Shown here: one piece after another, positions 35,348 to 47,620 of the stretch
Layout of the letters: every line of letters begins with the position of its first letter
Position numbering within the stretch: position 1 is the stretch's first letter
NCBI RefSeq assembly: GCF_042643485.1
Contig: NZ_JBHRSJ010000007.1
Span: 1 to 64,000, forward strand
DNA from: Azotobacter bryophylli
GTDB lineage: Bacteria; Pseudomonadota; Gammaproteobacteria; Pseudomonadales; Pseudomonadaceae
Direction of reading: 5' to 3'
DNA: 64,000 bases
Notes under the pieces: model-generated
Seen by the model: the letters and a program-made list of their open reading frames with translations, nothing else
Database searches by the model: none
What the model was told of the DNA's origin: nothing
Position numbers and translations under genes: made by a program

Positions 35348-36223
35348 TCATTCCTCGGCCACGTCGTCGTCGGCCGGGTAGCGGGTCTGCGCCAGGCTTT
35401 CCTTGATCTTGCGCAGGTGCGGCCGGAAGTCCACGCCGCGGCGCAGGGTGACCCCGGCGGCCAGCACGTCGAGCACGGCCAACTGGATGATCCGCGAGGT
35501 CATCGGCATGTAGATGTCGGTGTCCTCGCGCAGCGGCAGGTTCAGGCTGAGGGTGCAGGCGCGGGCCAGCGGCGAGTCGGCGGCGGTCAGACCGAGCACC
35601 GAAGCGCCGTTGCCGCGGGCGAGGCGCGCCACCTCCACCAGCTCGCGGGTGCGCCCGGTGTAGGAGATGATCACGAACAGATCGCCGGTGTGGGCCACCG
35701 AGGCGAGCATGCGCTGCATCAGCACGTCGCTCTGGGCGGCCACCGCCAAGTTGAAGCGGAAGAACTTGTACTGCGCGTCCAGGGCCACCGAGGCGGAGGC
35801 GCCGAGGCCGAAGAAGTGGATCTGCCGGGCCTGGGTCAGCAGGTCGACGGCCTTGTCGATGAGCTGCGGATCGAGCGTCTTGCAGGTGCTCTCCAGCGAG
35901 GCGATGGTGCTGCCGAAGATCTTGCGCACATAGGCCTCGGGCCGGTCGTCGGCCTCCACCGCTTGGCTCACGTAGGCGGCGCCGCCGACCAGGCTCTGCG
36001 CCAGCTGCAGTTTCAGGGCCGGATAGCCGCTGACGTTGAGGGTGCGGCAGAAGCGATTGACGGTCGGCTCGCTGACTCCGGCCGCCTGGGCCAGGGCCGC
36101 GATGCTGCAGCCGGTCGCCTGCTGCGGGTCCTGCAGGATGATCTCGGCCACCTTGCGCTCGGCCTTGTTCAGGTCGTCGAGGCGCTGGCGGATCTGCTCA
36201 AGGAGATTTCTCATGTCGTCCAT
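35348..36223 (-). CDS. hexR: RpiR-family repressor HexR
   Basis: HexR represses glucose catabolic genes and releases DNA when KDPG binds. The 291-residue protein has an N-terminal helix-turn-helix (AALAQAAGVSEPTVNRFCRTLNVSGYPALK) shown here in parts as IAALAQAAGVSEPTVNRF, and a C-terminal SIS sugar-phosphate domain (IHFFGLGASASVALDAQ, DLFVIISYTGRTRELVEV, MPMTSRIIQLAVLDVL). ATG 36223 and ATG 36214 are both possible starts; AAAGAGAC precedes the first. It is divergent from pgl, with a HexR operator between them. Confidence 0.94.
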   Translation of the reverse strand: MDDMRNLLEQIRQRLDDLNKAERKVAEIILQDPQQATGCSIAALAQAAGVSEPTVNRFCRTLNVSGYPALKLQLAQSLVGGAAYVSQAVEADDRPEAYVRKIFGSTIASLESTCKTLDPQLIDKAVDLLTQARQIHFFGLGASASVALDAQYKFFRFNLAVAAQSDVLMQRMLASVAHTGDLFVIISYTGRTRELVEVARLARGNGASVLGLTAADSPLARACTLSLNLPLREDTDIYMPMTSRIIQLAVLDVLAAGVTLRRGVDFRPHLRKIKESLAQTRYPADDDVAEE

Positions 36224-36277
36224 GTCTCTTTAGAAGAGGGGCCTGCGAGCACGGCGACAACCGACGCCGGACTACCA

Positions 36278-36292
36278 TGTAGTCATATAACA
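36278..36292. promoter_or_regulatory. HexR operator in the hexR-pgl gap
   Basis: TGTAGTCATATAACA matches the gammaproteobacterial HexR consensus TGTARTWWWATTACA at 13 of 15 positions. It lies between the divergent hexR and pgl genes, where HexR sites are known upstream of zwf in pseudomonads. It should control both directions. Confidence 0.75.
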
Positions 36293-36397
36293 ACATTTCT
36301 TCTTGAATGCGTGGGATGGAACCCCTATCTGTTCTTTTATGACGTGAAAACCAAATGTAAAGCCTGCAAGACCCAATGACGGAGAATGGAGTCCGAT

Positions 36398-37114
36398 ATG
36401 GCGATCTATGAAATCGAAATGCCTTCCGGCGTGATCGCCCACAGTCTGGCGGATGCCGAGCGCCATGCCCTGGCGATGGCCGAGCACGTGGCCCAGGCCC
36501 TGCGTGCGGCCATCTCCACCCGCGGGACGGCGACCCTGGTAGTGTCCGGCGGGCGCAGCCCGGCGCGCTTCTTCGAGCGCCTGTCGGAGCAGGAGCTGGA
36601 CTGGGACAAGGTGCTGATCAGCCTGGCCGACGAGCGCTGGGTGCCGACCGACGATCCGCAGAGCAACGCCGGCCTGGTGCACCGCCACCTGCTGCGCGAG
36701 CAGGCGGTCAGGGCGAAGTTCATCGGTCTGTACCAGCCGGCCGTTTCCCTCGAGGCCGCGGCGCACATGGCCAACGAGGCACTGGCACTGCTGCCGATGC
36801 CGATCGACGTGCTGGTGCTGGGCATGGGCGAGGATGGCCACACCGCGTCGCTGTTCCCCGGCAGCCCGAACCTGGCCGCCGCCCTGGACCACGACTGCCC
36901 GCGCCGCTGCTTGCCGATGCTGGCGCCGAGCGAGCCCAGCCAGCGCCTGAGCATGACCCTGCCGCTGCTCGACTCGGCGCGCCTGGTGCTGCTGCCGATC
37001 GAGGGCGAGGCCAAGCTGGCGACCCTGCGCGCGGCGCTGGCCGGCAACGACGCCATGCAGATGCCGATCCGCGCCTTTCTGCATTCCCCGCTGGAGATCT
37101 ACTGGCGTCCCTGA
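36398..37114 (+). CDS. pgl: 6-phosphogluconolactonase
   Basis: Pgl hydrolyses 6-phosphogluconolactone to 6-phosphogluconate. The 238-residue protein belongs to the glucosamine-6-phosphate isomerase/Pgl fold: TATLVVSGGRSPARFFERL, VLISLADERWVPTDDPQSN, VLVLGMGEDGHTASLFPGSP and RLSMTLPLLDSARLVLLPIE. The start at 36398 has GGAGTCCGAT upstream and was preferred over ATG 36386. In relatives, zwf precedes pgl and eda follows it. Here the 174 bases upstream contain only the HexR operator, and rluB follows. Confidence 0.94.
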   Translation: MAIYEIEMPSGVIAHSLADAERHALAMAEHVAQALRAAISTRGTATLVVSGGRSPARFFERLSEQELDWDKVLISLADERWVPTDDPQSNAGLVHRHLLREQAVRAKFIGLYQPAVSLEAAAHMANEALALLPMPIDVLVLGMGEDGHTASLFPGSPNLAAALDHDCPRRCLPMLAPSEPSQRLSMTLPLLDSARLVLLPIEGEAKLATLRAALAGNDAMQMPIRAFLHSPLEIYWRP

Positions 37115-37259
37115 GCAGCGTGCCGGTCCGCAGGCGTCCGCTTCCTGCCGGCTGCCCGATGGGGCCGGCAGGGGGCCAACCGGTTCGTGCGCCGGCTCGG
37201 CGATGCGCGTATGATGCGCGCCCCATTCAATCGGAACTGTCACACCGGGAGGTGCCCAG

Positions 37260-38489
37260 ATGACCGAACACGAAGAAAACACTCCACACATCGCCCATGG
37301 CGAGAAGCTGCAGAAGGTGCTGGCGCGCATGGGCGTCGGCTCGCGGCGTGAAGTCGAGAGCTGGATCGGCGAGGGCCGGGTCAAGGTCAACGGCGTGGTC
37401 GCCACCCTCGGTCAGCGCGTCGAGCCGGCCGATGCCATCGCCCTCGACGGCCGTCTGCTCAAGCGCGAGGCGGCCGCCGAGACGGTGCGCCGGGTGCTGA
37501 TCTACAACAAGCCGGAAGGCGAAATCTGCACCCGCAACGATCCGGAGGGACGGCCGACCATCTTCGACCGCCTGCCGCGCCTGAAGGAAGGCCGCTGGAT
37601 CAACATCGGCCGCCTCGACATCAATACCACCGGACTGCTGCTGTTCACCACCGACGGCGAGCTGGCCAACCGGCTGATGCATCCCTCGTTCGAAATGGAT
37701 CGCGAGTACGCCGTGCGCGTGCGCGGCGAGGTCACTGAGGACATGCTGGAAACCCTGAAGAACGGGGTGATGCTGGAAGATGGCCCGGCACGCTTCACCG
37801 ACATCAAGGAAGCGCCCGGCGGCGAGGGTCTGAACCACTGGTTCCACTGCGTGGTGATGGAAGGCCGCAACCGCGAGGTGCGCCGTCTGTGGGAGACCCA
37901 GGGCGTAGTGGTGAGCCGGCTGAAGCGGGTGCGCTTCGGGCCGGTGTTCATCACTTCCGACCTGCCCATGGGCCGCTGGCGCGAAATGTCCCAGGCCGAG
38001 GTGGACATCCTCAGCCGCGAGGTGGGGCTGGAGCCCGTGCAGTTGCCGGCGATGAAGGAGAAGTTCCGCGAAAAGATCGAGCGTCTGCAGCGCAAGGCGT
38101 CCAAGCCGCTGAGCCGAAGCGAACGGCCGGCGCGGGTGCTGCGGCCGGCCCTCGACGAGGCGCCTGCGGAACGCCGCCCGGCGGATGGCCGCCCCGCGGA
38201 TCGCCGTCCGACGGAGCGCCGCTCGACCGATGGCCGTCCTTCCGATAAGCGCGGCGGTTCGCGTCAGCCGCGGGAAGAGAGCGGCGCACGCGGCGGGCGG
38301 GGCAAGGGCACGCCGGTCGCCGAGCGGCCGAGCGATGTGAACCGCAAGCCGCGTCCGGGCAAGCCCCGCGGCGAGCGGGCGGAAAACGAGCGGAGCGAAC
38401 GTCCGGCCCGCAAGCCCGCCCCGGCCAAGCATCGCAGCGCTCCTGCCGGCGAAGGCCAGCGCCCGGGCTTCGGACGCACGCGACCCTGA
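37260..38489 (+). CDS. rluB: 23S rRNA pseudouridine(2605) synthase RluB
   Basis: RluB modifies U2605 of 23S rRNA (E. coli numbering). The 409-residue protein has an S4 RNA-binding domain (LQKVLARMGVGSRREVESWI, VKVNGVVATLG), VLIYNKPEGEICTRNDPEGR, the catalytic Asp in IGRLDINTTGLLLFTTDG, and VMEGRNREVRRLWETQG. After about residue 265 it carries a 140-residue Arg/Pro/Gly/Glu-rich tail with near-repeats such as RRPADGRPADRRPTERR, probably disordered and RNA-binding. Such tails occur in pseudomonad RluB but vary. It follows GGGAGGTGCCCAG. Confidence 0.94.
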   Translation: MTEHEENTPHIAHGEKLQKVLARMGVGSRREVESWIGEGRVKVNGVVATLGQRVEPADAIALDGRLLKREAAAETVRRVLIYNKPEGEICTRNDPEGRPTIFDRLPRLKEGRWINIGRLDINTTGLLLFTTDGELANRLMHPSFEMDREYAVRVRGEVTEDMLETLKNGVMLEDGPARFTDIKEAPGGEGLNHWFHCVVMEGRNREVRRLWETQGVVVSRLKRVRFGPVFITSDLPMGRWREMSQAEVDILSREVGLEPVQLPAMKEKFREKIERLQRKASKPLSRSERPARVLRPALDEAPAERRPADGRPADRRPTERRSTDGRPSDKRGGSRQPREESGARGGRGKGTPVAERPSDVNRKPRPGKPRGERAENERSERPARKPAPAKHRSAPAGEGQRPGFGRTRP

Positions 38490-38497
38490 GAACGGAA

Positions 38498-38527
38498 AGG
38501 GGCGAGCCGCCTTGGCGTCTCGCCCCT
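38498..38527. terminator. Bidirectional terminator-like hairpin between rluB and yciK
   Basis: AGGGGCGAG (38498-38506) pairs with CTCGCCCCT (38519-38527) around a 12-base loop. It lies between the convergent stops at 38489 and 38533. T-runs on both sides are short. Confidence 0.6.
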
Positions 38528-38532
38528 CTCGC

Positions 38533-39273
38533 TCACTGGGCGTCGAAGGCCTTGCCGTTCACGCCCTTGCTGTCAGGCCCCATCAGATACAGATAGACCG
38601 GCATGATCTTCTCCGGCGCCGGACGGCTGCTCGGGTTCTCGCCGGGATAGGCCTGGGCGCGCATGTCGGTGCGGGTGGCGCCGGGGTTGACGCTGTTGGC
38701 GCGCACCGAGCAGGTACCGTCGACCTCGTCGGCGAGTACCTGCATCAGCCCTTCGGTGGCGAACTTCGACACCGCGTAGGCGCCCCAGTAGGCGCGGCCC
38801 TTGCGGCCGACGCTGCTGGAGGTGAACACCACCGAGGCGTCCTCGGACAGCTTGAGCAGCGGCAGCAGGGTACTGGTGAGCATGAACATGGCGTTCACGT
38901 TGACCTGCATGACCCGCATGAAGTTGTCGCCCGAGAGCTGCTCCAGCGGCGTGCGCGGGCCTAGGATGGAGGCGTTATGCAGCAGGCCGTCGAGGCGGCC
39001 GAACTCGGTCTCGATGGTCGCCGCCAGTTCGTCGTACTGGTGCGGCAGGGCGGTTTCCAGGTTGAAGGGAATCACCACCGGCTGCGGATGGCCGGCGGCC
39101 TCGATCTCGTCGTAGACCCGGTTGAGGTTCTCCTCGGTCTTGCCCAGCAGCAGCACGGTGGCGCCGTGGGCGGCGAAGGTCCTGGCGGCGGCGGCACCGA
39201 TGCCGCGTCCGGCGCCGGTGACTAGGATGACCCGGTCTTTCAACAGGTCGGGACGGGCGGAATAGTCAAACAT
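38533..39273 (-). CDS. yciK: Short-chain dehydrogenase YciK
   Basis: The 246-residue oxidoreductase has the NAD(P) loop ILVTGAGRGIGAAAARTFA, the LLHNASILGPRTPLEQ segment, the catalytic SSSVGRKG and YxxxK in YWGAYAVSKFATEG, then VNPGATRTDMRAQAYPGENP. Its substrate is not known; it matches YciK along the full length. The start at 39273 (MFDYSARPDLLKDR) is the family start, 82 bases downstream of mupP's stop on the same strand. Confidence 0.9.
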   Translation of the reverse strand: MFDYSARPDLLKDRVILVTGAGRGIGAAAARTFAAHGATVLLLGKTEENLNRVYDEIEAAGHPQPVVIPFNLETALPHQYDELAATIETEFGRLDGLLHNASILGPRTPLEQLSGDNFMRVMQVNVNAMFMLTSTLLPLLKLSEDASVVFTSSSVGRKGRAYWGAYAVSKFATEGLMQVLADEVDGTCSVRANSVNPGATRTDMRAQAYPGENPSSRPAPEKIMPVYLYLMGPDSKGVNGKAFDAQ

Positions 39274-39355
39274 CGCTAACCTCTCTGTTCGTCGAGGGTT
39301 CCAGGCAGCAGTCCGGGAACCCGCAAAGGTGGCGGTACGGATTCTGTGGGGCGGC

Positions 39356-40027
39356 TCAGCAGGAGCACAGCGCCCGTTCGAGCACCTGGCGCAGTTCCAG
39401 CGGATGCTCCACCACCACGTCGGCGCCCCAGTGACCGGGGTTGTCGTCCGGGTGGATGTATCCGTAGCGCACCGCGGCGGTGCGGGTGCCGGCAGCACGG
39501 CCGGATTCGATGTCGCGCAGGTCGTCGCCGACGAACAGCACGCTGGCCGGCTCCAGGTCGAGGCGGCTGCAGGCCAGCAGCATGGGCTCGGGATCGGGCT
39601 TGCTGCGCTTGACGTGGTCGGGGCAGATCAGGATCGACGAGCGTTCCGCGAAACCCAGGCGCTGCATGATCGGCTCGGCGAAGCGCAGCGGCTTGTTGGT
39701 CACCACTCCCCAGAGCAGGCGGGCCCGCTCGATGTCGGCGAGCAGTTCGGCCATGCCCTCGTAGGGGCGGGTGAGGACCGCGCAGTGCTCCTGGTAGCGT
39801 TCGAGGAATTCCAGGCGCAACGGCTCGAAATCGCGGGCAGAAGGATCGATGCCGAAGGCGGTCATGATCATCGCCTGCGCACCGCCGGAGACGACGTTGC
39901 GCACCAGGACCTCATCGGCCGGCGGCAGGTCGCGATCGGCGCGCATGGCCTGGATCACGGCGATGAAGTCCGGCGCCGTGTCGAGCAGGGTGCCGTCCAT
40001 GTCGAAAAGTACTGCTCTCAACCTCAT
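39356..40027 (-). CDS. mupP: N-acetylmuramic acid 6-phosphate phosphatase MupP (HAD family)
   Basis: MupP dephosphorylates MurNAc 6-phosphate in the peptidoglycan recycling route of pseudomonads that bypasses de novo UDP-MurNAc synthesis, which affects fosfomycin tolerance. The 223-residue HAD enzyme has VLFDMDGTLLDTAPDF, VVTNKPLRFAEPI, KRSKPDPEPMLLAC and VLFVGDDLRDIESGRAAG. Gph-type phosphoglycolate phosphatase is the alternative; the place between yciK and ubiG supports MupP (PA3172 in my memory). Its ATG lies seven bases after the ubiG stop. Confidence 0.88.
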   Translation of the reverse strand: MRLRAVLFDMDGTLLDTAPDFIAVIQAMRADRDLPPADEVLVRNVVSGGAQAMIMTAFGIDPSARDFEPLRLEFLERYQEHCAVLTRPYEGMAELLADIERARLLWGVVTNKPLRFAEPIMQRLGFAERSSILICPDHVKRSKPDPEPMLLACSRLDLEPASVLFVGDDLRDIESGRAAGTRTAAVRYGYIHPDDNPGHWGADVVVEHPLELRQVLERALCSC

Positions 40028-40033
40028 GGGCGG

Positions 40034-40732
40034 TCATTCCTCGCGCAGGGTCTGGATCATGTAGTTGACGTCGACGTCCGATCCCAGCTTGTACTGCTTG
40101 GTCAGCGGGTTGTAGGTCATGCCGACGATGTCCTTGACCGCGAGGCCGGCGGAGCGGCACCAGGCGCCCAGCTCGGAGGGGCGGATGAATTTCTTGAAGT
40201 CGTGGGTACCGCGCGGCAGCAGCTTGAGCAGGTACTCCGCGCCGACGATCGCCAGCAGGTAGGCCTTGGGGTTGCGGTTGATGGTCGAGAAGAACACCTG
40301 GCCGCCCGGTTTGACCAGGGTATGGCAGGCGCGGATCACCGACGCCGGATCGGGCACGTGCTCGAGCATCTCTAGGCAGGTGACCACATCGAACTGGCCG
40401 GGCATCTCTGCCGCCAGATCCTCCACGGTGATCTGCCGGTAATCCACCGAGACCCCGGATTCCAGCTGGTGCAGGCGAGCCACGGACAGCGGCGCCTCGC
40501 CCATGTCGATGCCGGTCACCGTGGCGCCGCGCTGGGCCATGCCCTCGCTGAGGATGCCGCCGCCGCAGCCGACGTCGAGCACCTTCTTGCCGGCCAGCCT
40601 GACGTGTTCCTCGATCCAGTTGACGCGCAACGGATTGATGTCGTGCAGGGGCTTGAACTCGCTTTCCCTGTCCCACCAGCGGTAGGCCAGGGCTTCGAAT
40701 TTGGCGATTTCGGCGTGGTCGACGTTGCTCAT
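40034..40732 (-). CDS. ubiG: Ubiquinone biosynthesis O-methyltransferase UbiG
   Basis: UbiG performs both O-methylations in ubiquinone synthesis. The 232-residue enzyme has the start DHAEIAKFEALAYRWWDRE, FKPLHDINPLRVNWIE, the SAM loop VLDVGCGGGILSEGMAQRG, VTGIDMGEAPLSVAR, FDVVTCLEMLEHVPDPAS and GQVFFSTINRNPKAY. It is first of a ubiG-mupP-yciK series on the minus strand. The gap to mtaD's stop is 105 bases. Confidence 0.96.
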   Translation of the reverse strand: MSNVDHAEIAKFEALAYRWWDRESEFKPLHDINPLRVNWIEEHVRLAGKKVLDVGCGGGILSEGMAQRGATVTGIDMGEAPLSVARLHQLESGVSVDYRQITVEDLAAEMPGQFDVVTCLEMLEHVPDPASVIRACHTLVKPGGQVFFSTINRNPKAYLLAIVGAEYLLKLLPRGTHDFKKFIRPSELGAWCRSAGLAVKDIVGMTYNPLTKQYKLGSDVDVNYMIQTLREE

Positions 40733-40837
40733 GTTGGTTCCATCGGTTTCGAACTCAAACTCTGGATGATCGCATGTTGCCAGTTCGGCCGCTGCTGCGA
40801 ATCATCCGCCCTGTGGCGCTTTGCTGCATCCCGCGAA

Positions 40838-42175
40838 TCACTGTCCAGCGTCGAGGCCGCTGATCTTCCTGCTCCAGCCGCGAGCCCTGTCCTTCAGTTC
40901 CTCTTCGTCCATGCGCGTCAGCCGGCCGTCCTCGAGCAACTGCTTGCCGCCGACCCAGAGGTGTTTGACGCAATCCCGGCTGCTGGCGTAGATCAGCTGC
41001 GATACCGGATCGTAGATCGGCAGCTGGTGCAGGCCGGAAATGTCGAAGGCGACCAGGTCGGCCGACTTGCCCGGCTCCAGCGAGCCGATCTCGGCGTCCA
41101 AGCCGAGAGCTCGGGCGCCGTTGAGGGTGGCCATGCGCAGCGCCCGGTGTGCGTCCAGGGCGGTGGCCGAGCCGGCGACCGCCTTGGCCAGCAGGGCAGC
41201 GGTACGGGTTTCGCCGAGCAGGTCGAGATCGTTGTTGCTGGCGGCACCGTCGGTGCCTATCGCTACGTTGACGCCCGCTTGCCAGAGGCGCTCGACCGGG
41301 CAGAAGCCGCTGGCCAGCTTGAGGTTGGACTCCGGACAGTGGATGACGCTGCTGTTGCTCTCCACCAGCAGGGCGAGGTCCTCGTCGCTCACTTGGGTCA
41401 TGTGCACGGCCTGGAAGCCCGGGCCGAGCAGGCCGAGCCGGGACAGGCGGGCGAGGGGGCGCTCGCCGTGGCGCTCGAGGGCCTGTTCGACCTCGCAGGC
41501 GGTTTCCTGAACGTGCATCTGGATGTTGGCGTCGAGCTCTTCGGCCAGCACGCGGATCTTCTCCAGGGTGTCGTCGTTCACAGAATAGGGCGCATGGGGG
41601 CCGAAGGCGACCTTGATCCGCGGATGGAGCTTGAGGTCGTCGAACAGGGCGACGCCCTTGCGCAGCGACTCGTCGCTGTCGCGGGTGCCCGGGGTGGGGA
41701 AGTCCAGCACCGGCACGCAGAGCTGGGCGCGGATGCCGCTCGTGTGGATCCGCTCGCTCGCCACCTCCGGGTAGAAGTACATGTCGGAGAAGCAACTGAT
41801 GCCGCTCTTGAGTTGTTCGGCGATGGCCAGTTCGGTGCCGTCCCGGACGAAGATCTCGTCCACCCAGCGCGACTCCGCCGGCCAGATGTGGTTCTGCAGC
41901 CAGGTCATCAGTGGCAGGTCGTCGGCCAGGCCGCGGAACAGGGTCATGGCCGCGTGGCCGTGGGCGTTGACCAGGCCGGGTGCCAGCAGCATGCCGGGCA
42001 GTTCGCGGACTTCCCGGCTCGGATGACGTAGGGCGGTCTCGCGGGACGCGATCAGGGCGATGCGTCCGTCCCTGATGCCCAAAGCGTGATTTTCGAGCAC
42101 AACGCCGGCGGGCTCGACCGGCACCAGCCAGGTCGGCAGGAGCAGGAGGTCGAGCGGTTCGTTGGCGTCAGGCAT
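40838..42175 (-). CDS. mtaD: 5-methylthioadenosine deaminase MtaD
   Basis: MtaD deaminates methylthioadenosine (and possibly S-adenosylhomocysteine) to the inosine form, the pseudomonad entry to methionine salvage. The 445-residue amidohydrolase shows LVNAHGHAAMTLFRGLADDL (metal His pair), FGPHAPYSVND, IQMHVQETACEVEQAL, IHCPESNLKLASGFCPV and IGTDGAASNNDLDLLGE with the metal Asp. It is divergent from mtnA, which acts later in the same pathway, with 119 bases between the genes. TRZ/ATZ-type annotations refer to the same protein. Confidence 0.92.
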   Translation of the reverse strand: MPDANEPLDLLLLPTWLVPVEPAGVVLENHALGIRDGRIALIASRETALRHPSREVRELPGMLLAPGLVNAHGHAAMTLFRGLADDLPLMTWLQNHIWPAESRWVDEIFVRDGTELAIAEQLKSGISCFSDMYFYPEVASERIHTSGIRAQLCVPVLDFPTPGTRDSDESLRKGVALFDDLKLHPRIKVAFGPHAPYSVNDDTLEKIRVLAEELDANIQMHVQETACEVEQALERHGERPLARLSRLGLLGPGFQAVHMTQVSDEDLALLVESNSSVIHCPESNLKLASGFCPVERLWQAGVNVAIGTDGAASNNDLDLLGETRTAALLAKAVAGSATALDAHRALRMATLNGARALGLDAEIGSLEPGKSADLVAFDISGLHQLPIYDPVSQLIYASSRDCVKHLWVGGKQLLEDGRLTRMDEEELKDRARGWSRKISGLDAGQ

Positions 42176-42213
42176 GATCGGGTCCTTATATCGGCTATTT
42201 CAAAAACGGCGGC

Positions 42214-42251
42214 AGTATACCGGAGCGTTGTTCTCGGTCGCTCGTTATAAT
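42214..42251. promoter_or_regulatory. Divergent -10 elements of mtaD and mtnA
   Basis: On the plus strand TATAAT lies at 42246-42251, 44 bases before the mtnA ATG. On the minus strand TATACT (complement of 42214-42219) lies 38 bases before mtaD. Neither has a good -35 hexamer at the right distance, so only the -10s are supported. Confidence 0.5.
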
Positions 42252-42294
42252 CCCCCGCTTTTTCGTTTATTAAACGTGATGTGAGGTGTATGCC

Positions 42295-43371
<1,077 letters not shown>

Positions 43372-43496
43372 GTGACGGGGTGGGGCCGCCTGCCGCTCGT
43401 GCGTCCGGCGGCCGCTTTCGCTGCCGGCTGGTGCTGGTACCTTGGTGCGATTATCTGGCGGCACCTCGCCGCTCCGGCGCTTCCGGCGCCGGTCTG

Positions 43497-43505
43497 TGTT
43501 ACTAT
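43497..43505 (+). promoter_or_regulatory. Extended -10 promoter of gyrA
   Basis: TGTTACTAT is an extended -10 element (TG, one base, TACTAT) about 50 bases before the gyrA ATG; a good -35 is absent. Directly after it CCCGC (43506-43510) and GCGGG (43519-43523) form a small inverted repeat across the expected start point. In many bacteria the gyrA promoter responds to supercoiling; this is not shown here. Confidence 0.5.
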
Positions 43506-43555
43506 CCCGCGCTTAATTGCGGGACCACGCTGACGATAAAAGGAATCCGGCTTCC

Positions 43556-46369
<2,814 letters not shown>

Positions 46370-46370
46370 C

Positions 46371-46534
46371 GGTCGCGGGTGGGAGCGCATCGCCCCGAGG
46401 TCGGGCTCCCACGCCAGCGGGTTCGGTTTTGCCTGTAGGAGGCGCGCCCTCGCGGCGATACGCGGGAGCGTCAAGACTGCGTTTCCACGCCTGGCGTGGG
46501 AGCGATCTGAAAAAAGAGTGTGAGAGATAACGAC
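46371..46534. repeat. REP-like palindromic cluster between gyrA and serC
   Basis: GTGGGAGC (46379-46386) faces GCTCCCAC (46405-46412). Then TGTAGGAGGCGCGCCCTCGC at 46434-46453 resembles the core of pseudomonad REP elements (TGTAGGAGCGGGC type). CCACGC (46485-46490) faces GCGTGG (46494-46499), followed by another GTGGGAGCG. Together they look like a degenerate REP cluster, possibly also ending gyrA transcripts. Confidence 0.6.
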
Positions 46535-47620
46535 GTGAGCAAACGCGCCTATAACTTCTGCGCCGGCCCGGCCGCGCTTCCCGAAGCTGTCCTGCTCCGC
46601 GCCCAGGCGGAACTCCTCGACTGGCATGGCAAGGGCCTGTCGGTGATGGAGATGAGCCATCGCAGCGACGAGTATGTGGCCATCGCCGAGAAGGCCGAGC
46701 AGGACCTGCGCGATCTGCTGGCGATCCCCTCCAACTACAAGGTGCTGTTCCTGCAGGGTGGCGCCAGCCAGCAGTTCGCCCAGATCCCGCTGAACCTGTT
46801 GCCGGAAGGCGGCGTCGCGGACTACGTCGACACCGGCATCTGGTCGCGCAAGAGCCTCGAGGAGGCGCGCCGCTTCGGCAACGTCAACCTCGCCGCCAGC
46901 GGCAAGGTCTGCAACTATTTCGATATTCCCGCGCAGAGCGAGTGGCAGCTCACCAAGGGCGCCGCCTACCTGCACTATGCCTCCAACGAGACCATCGGCG
47001 GCGTGCAGTTCGACTGGGTGCCCGAGTCGGCCGAGGTGCCGCTGGTGGTGGACATGTCCTCCGACATCCTGTCGCGGCCCATCGACGTCTCCCGTTACGG
47101 CCTGATCTATGCCGGCGCGCAGAAGAACATCGGTCCGAGCGGCTTGGTGGTGGTGATCGTCCGCGAGGATCTGATCGGGCACGCCCGCGCGGCCTGTCCG
47201 ACCATGCTCGACTACAAGGTCGCCGCCGAACACGCCTCCATGTACAACACTCCGGCGACCTTCTCCTGGTACCTCTCCGGGCTGATCTTCGAGTGGGTCA
47301 AGGAGCAGGGTGGCGTGGCGGAGATGGAGCGGCGCAACCGGGCCAAGCAGGAGCTGCTCTACCGCTTCATCGACGGCAGCGACTTCTATTCCAACCCGGT
47401 CGCTCCCGCCGCCCGCTCCTGGATGAACATCCCCTTCCGTCTGGCCGACGAGAAGCTGGACAAGGCCTTCCTGGCCGGCGCCGAAGAGCGCGGCCTGCTC
47501 AACCTCAAGGGACACCGTTCGGTCGGCGGCATGCGCGCCTCCATCTACAACGCCGTCGGTCTCGATGCGGTGCAGGCCCTGGTGACCTACATGGCCGAAT
47601 TCGAGAAGGAGCGCGGCTGA
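46535..47620 (+). CDS. serC: Phosphoserine aminotransferase
   Basis: SerC makes phosphoserine, and 4-phosphohydroxythreonine for pyridoxal phosphate synthesis. The 361-residue class V aminotransferase has YNFCAGPAALPEAVL, GLSVMEMSHRSDEYVAI, LFLQGGASQQFAQIPLNL, MSSDILSRPIDVSRYGLIYA, the PLP lysine in YAGAQKNIGPSGL, and LKGHRSVGGMRASIYNA. The start is GTG 46535 (SKRAYNF); GTG 46520 is in frame but has no better site. It overlaps pheA by one base (TGATG). Confidence 0.95.
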   Translation: MSKRAYNFCAGPAALPEAVLLRAQAELLDWHGKGLSVMEMSHRSDEYVAIAEKAEQDLRDLLAIPSNYKVLFLQGGASQQFAQIPLNLLPEGGVADYVDTGIWSRKSLEEARRFGNVNLAASGKVCNYFDIPAQSEWQLTKGAAYLHYASNETIGGVQFDWVPESAEVPLVVDMSSDILSRPIDVSRYGLIYAGAQKNIGPSGLVVVIVREDLIGHARAACPTMLDYKVAAEHASMYNTPATFSWYLSGLIFEWVKEQGGVAEMERRNRAKQELLYRFIDGSDFYSNPVAPAARSWMNIPFRLADEKLDKAFLAGAEERGLLNLKGHRSVGGMRASIYNAVGLDAVQALVTYMAEFEKERG

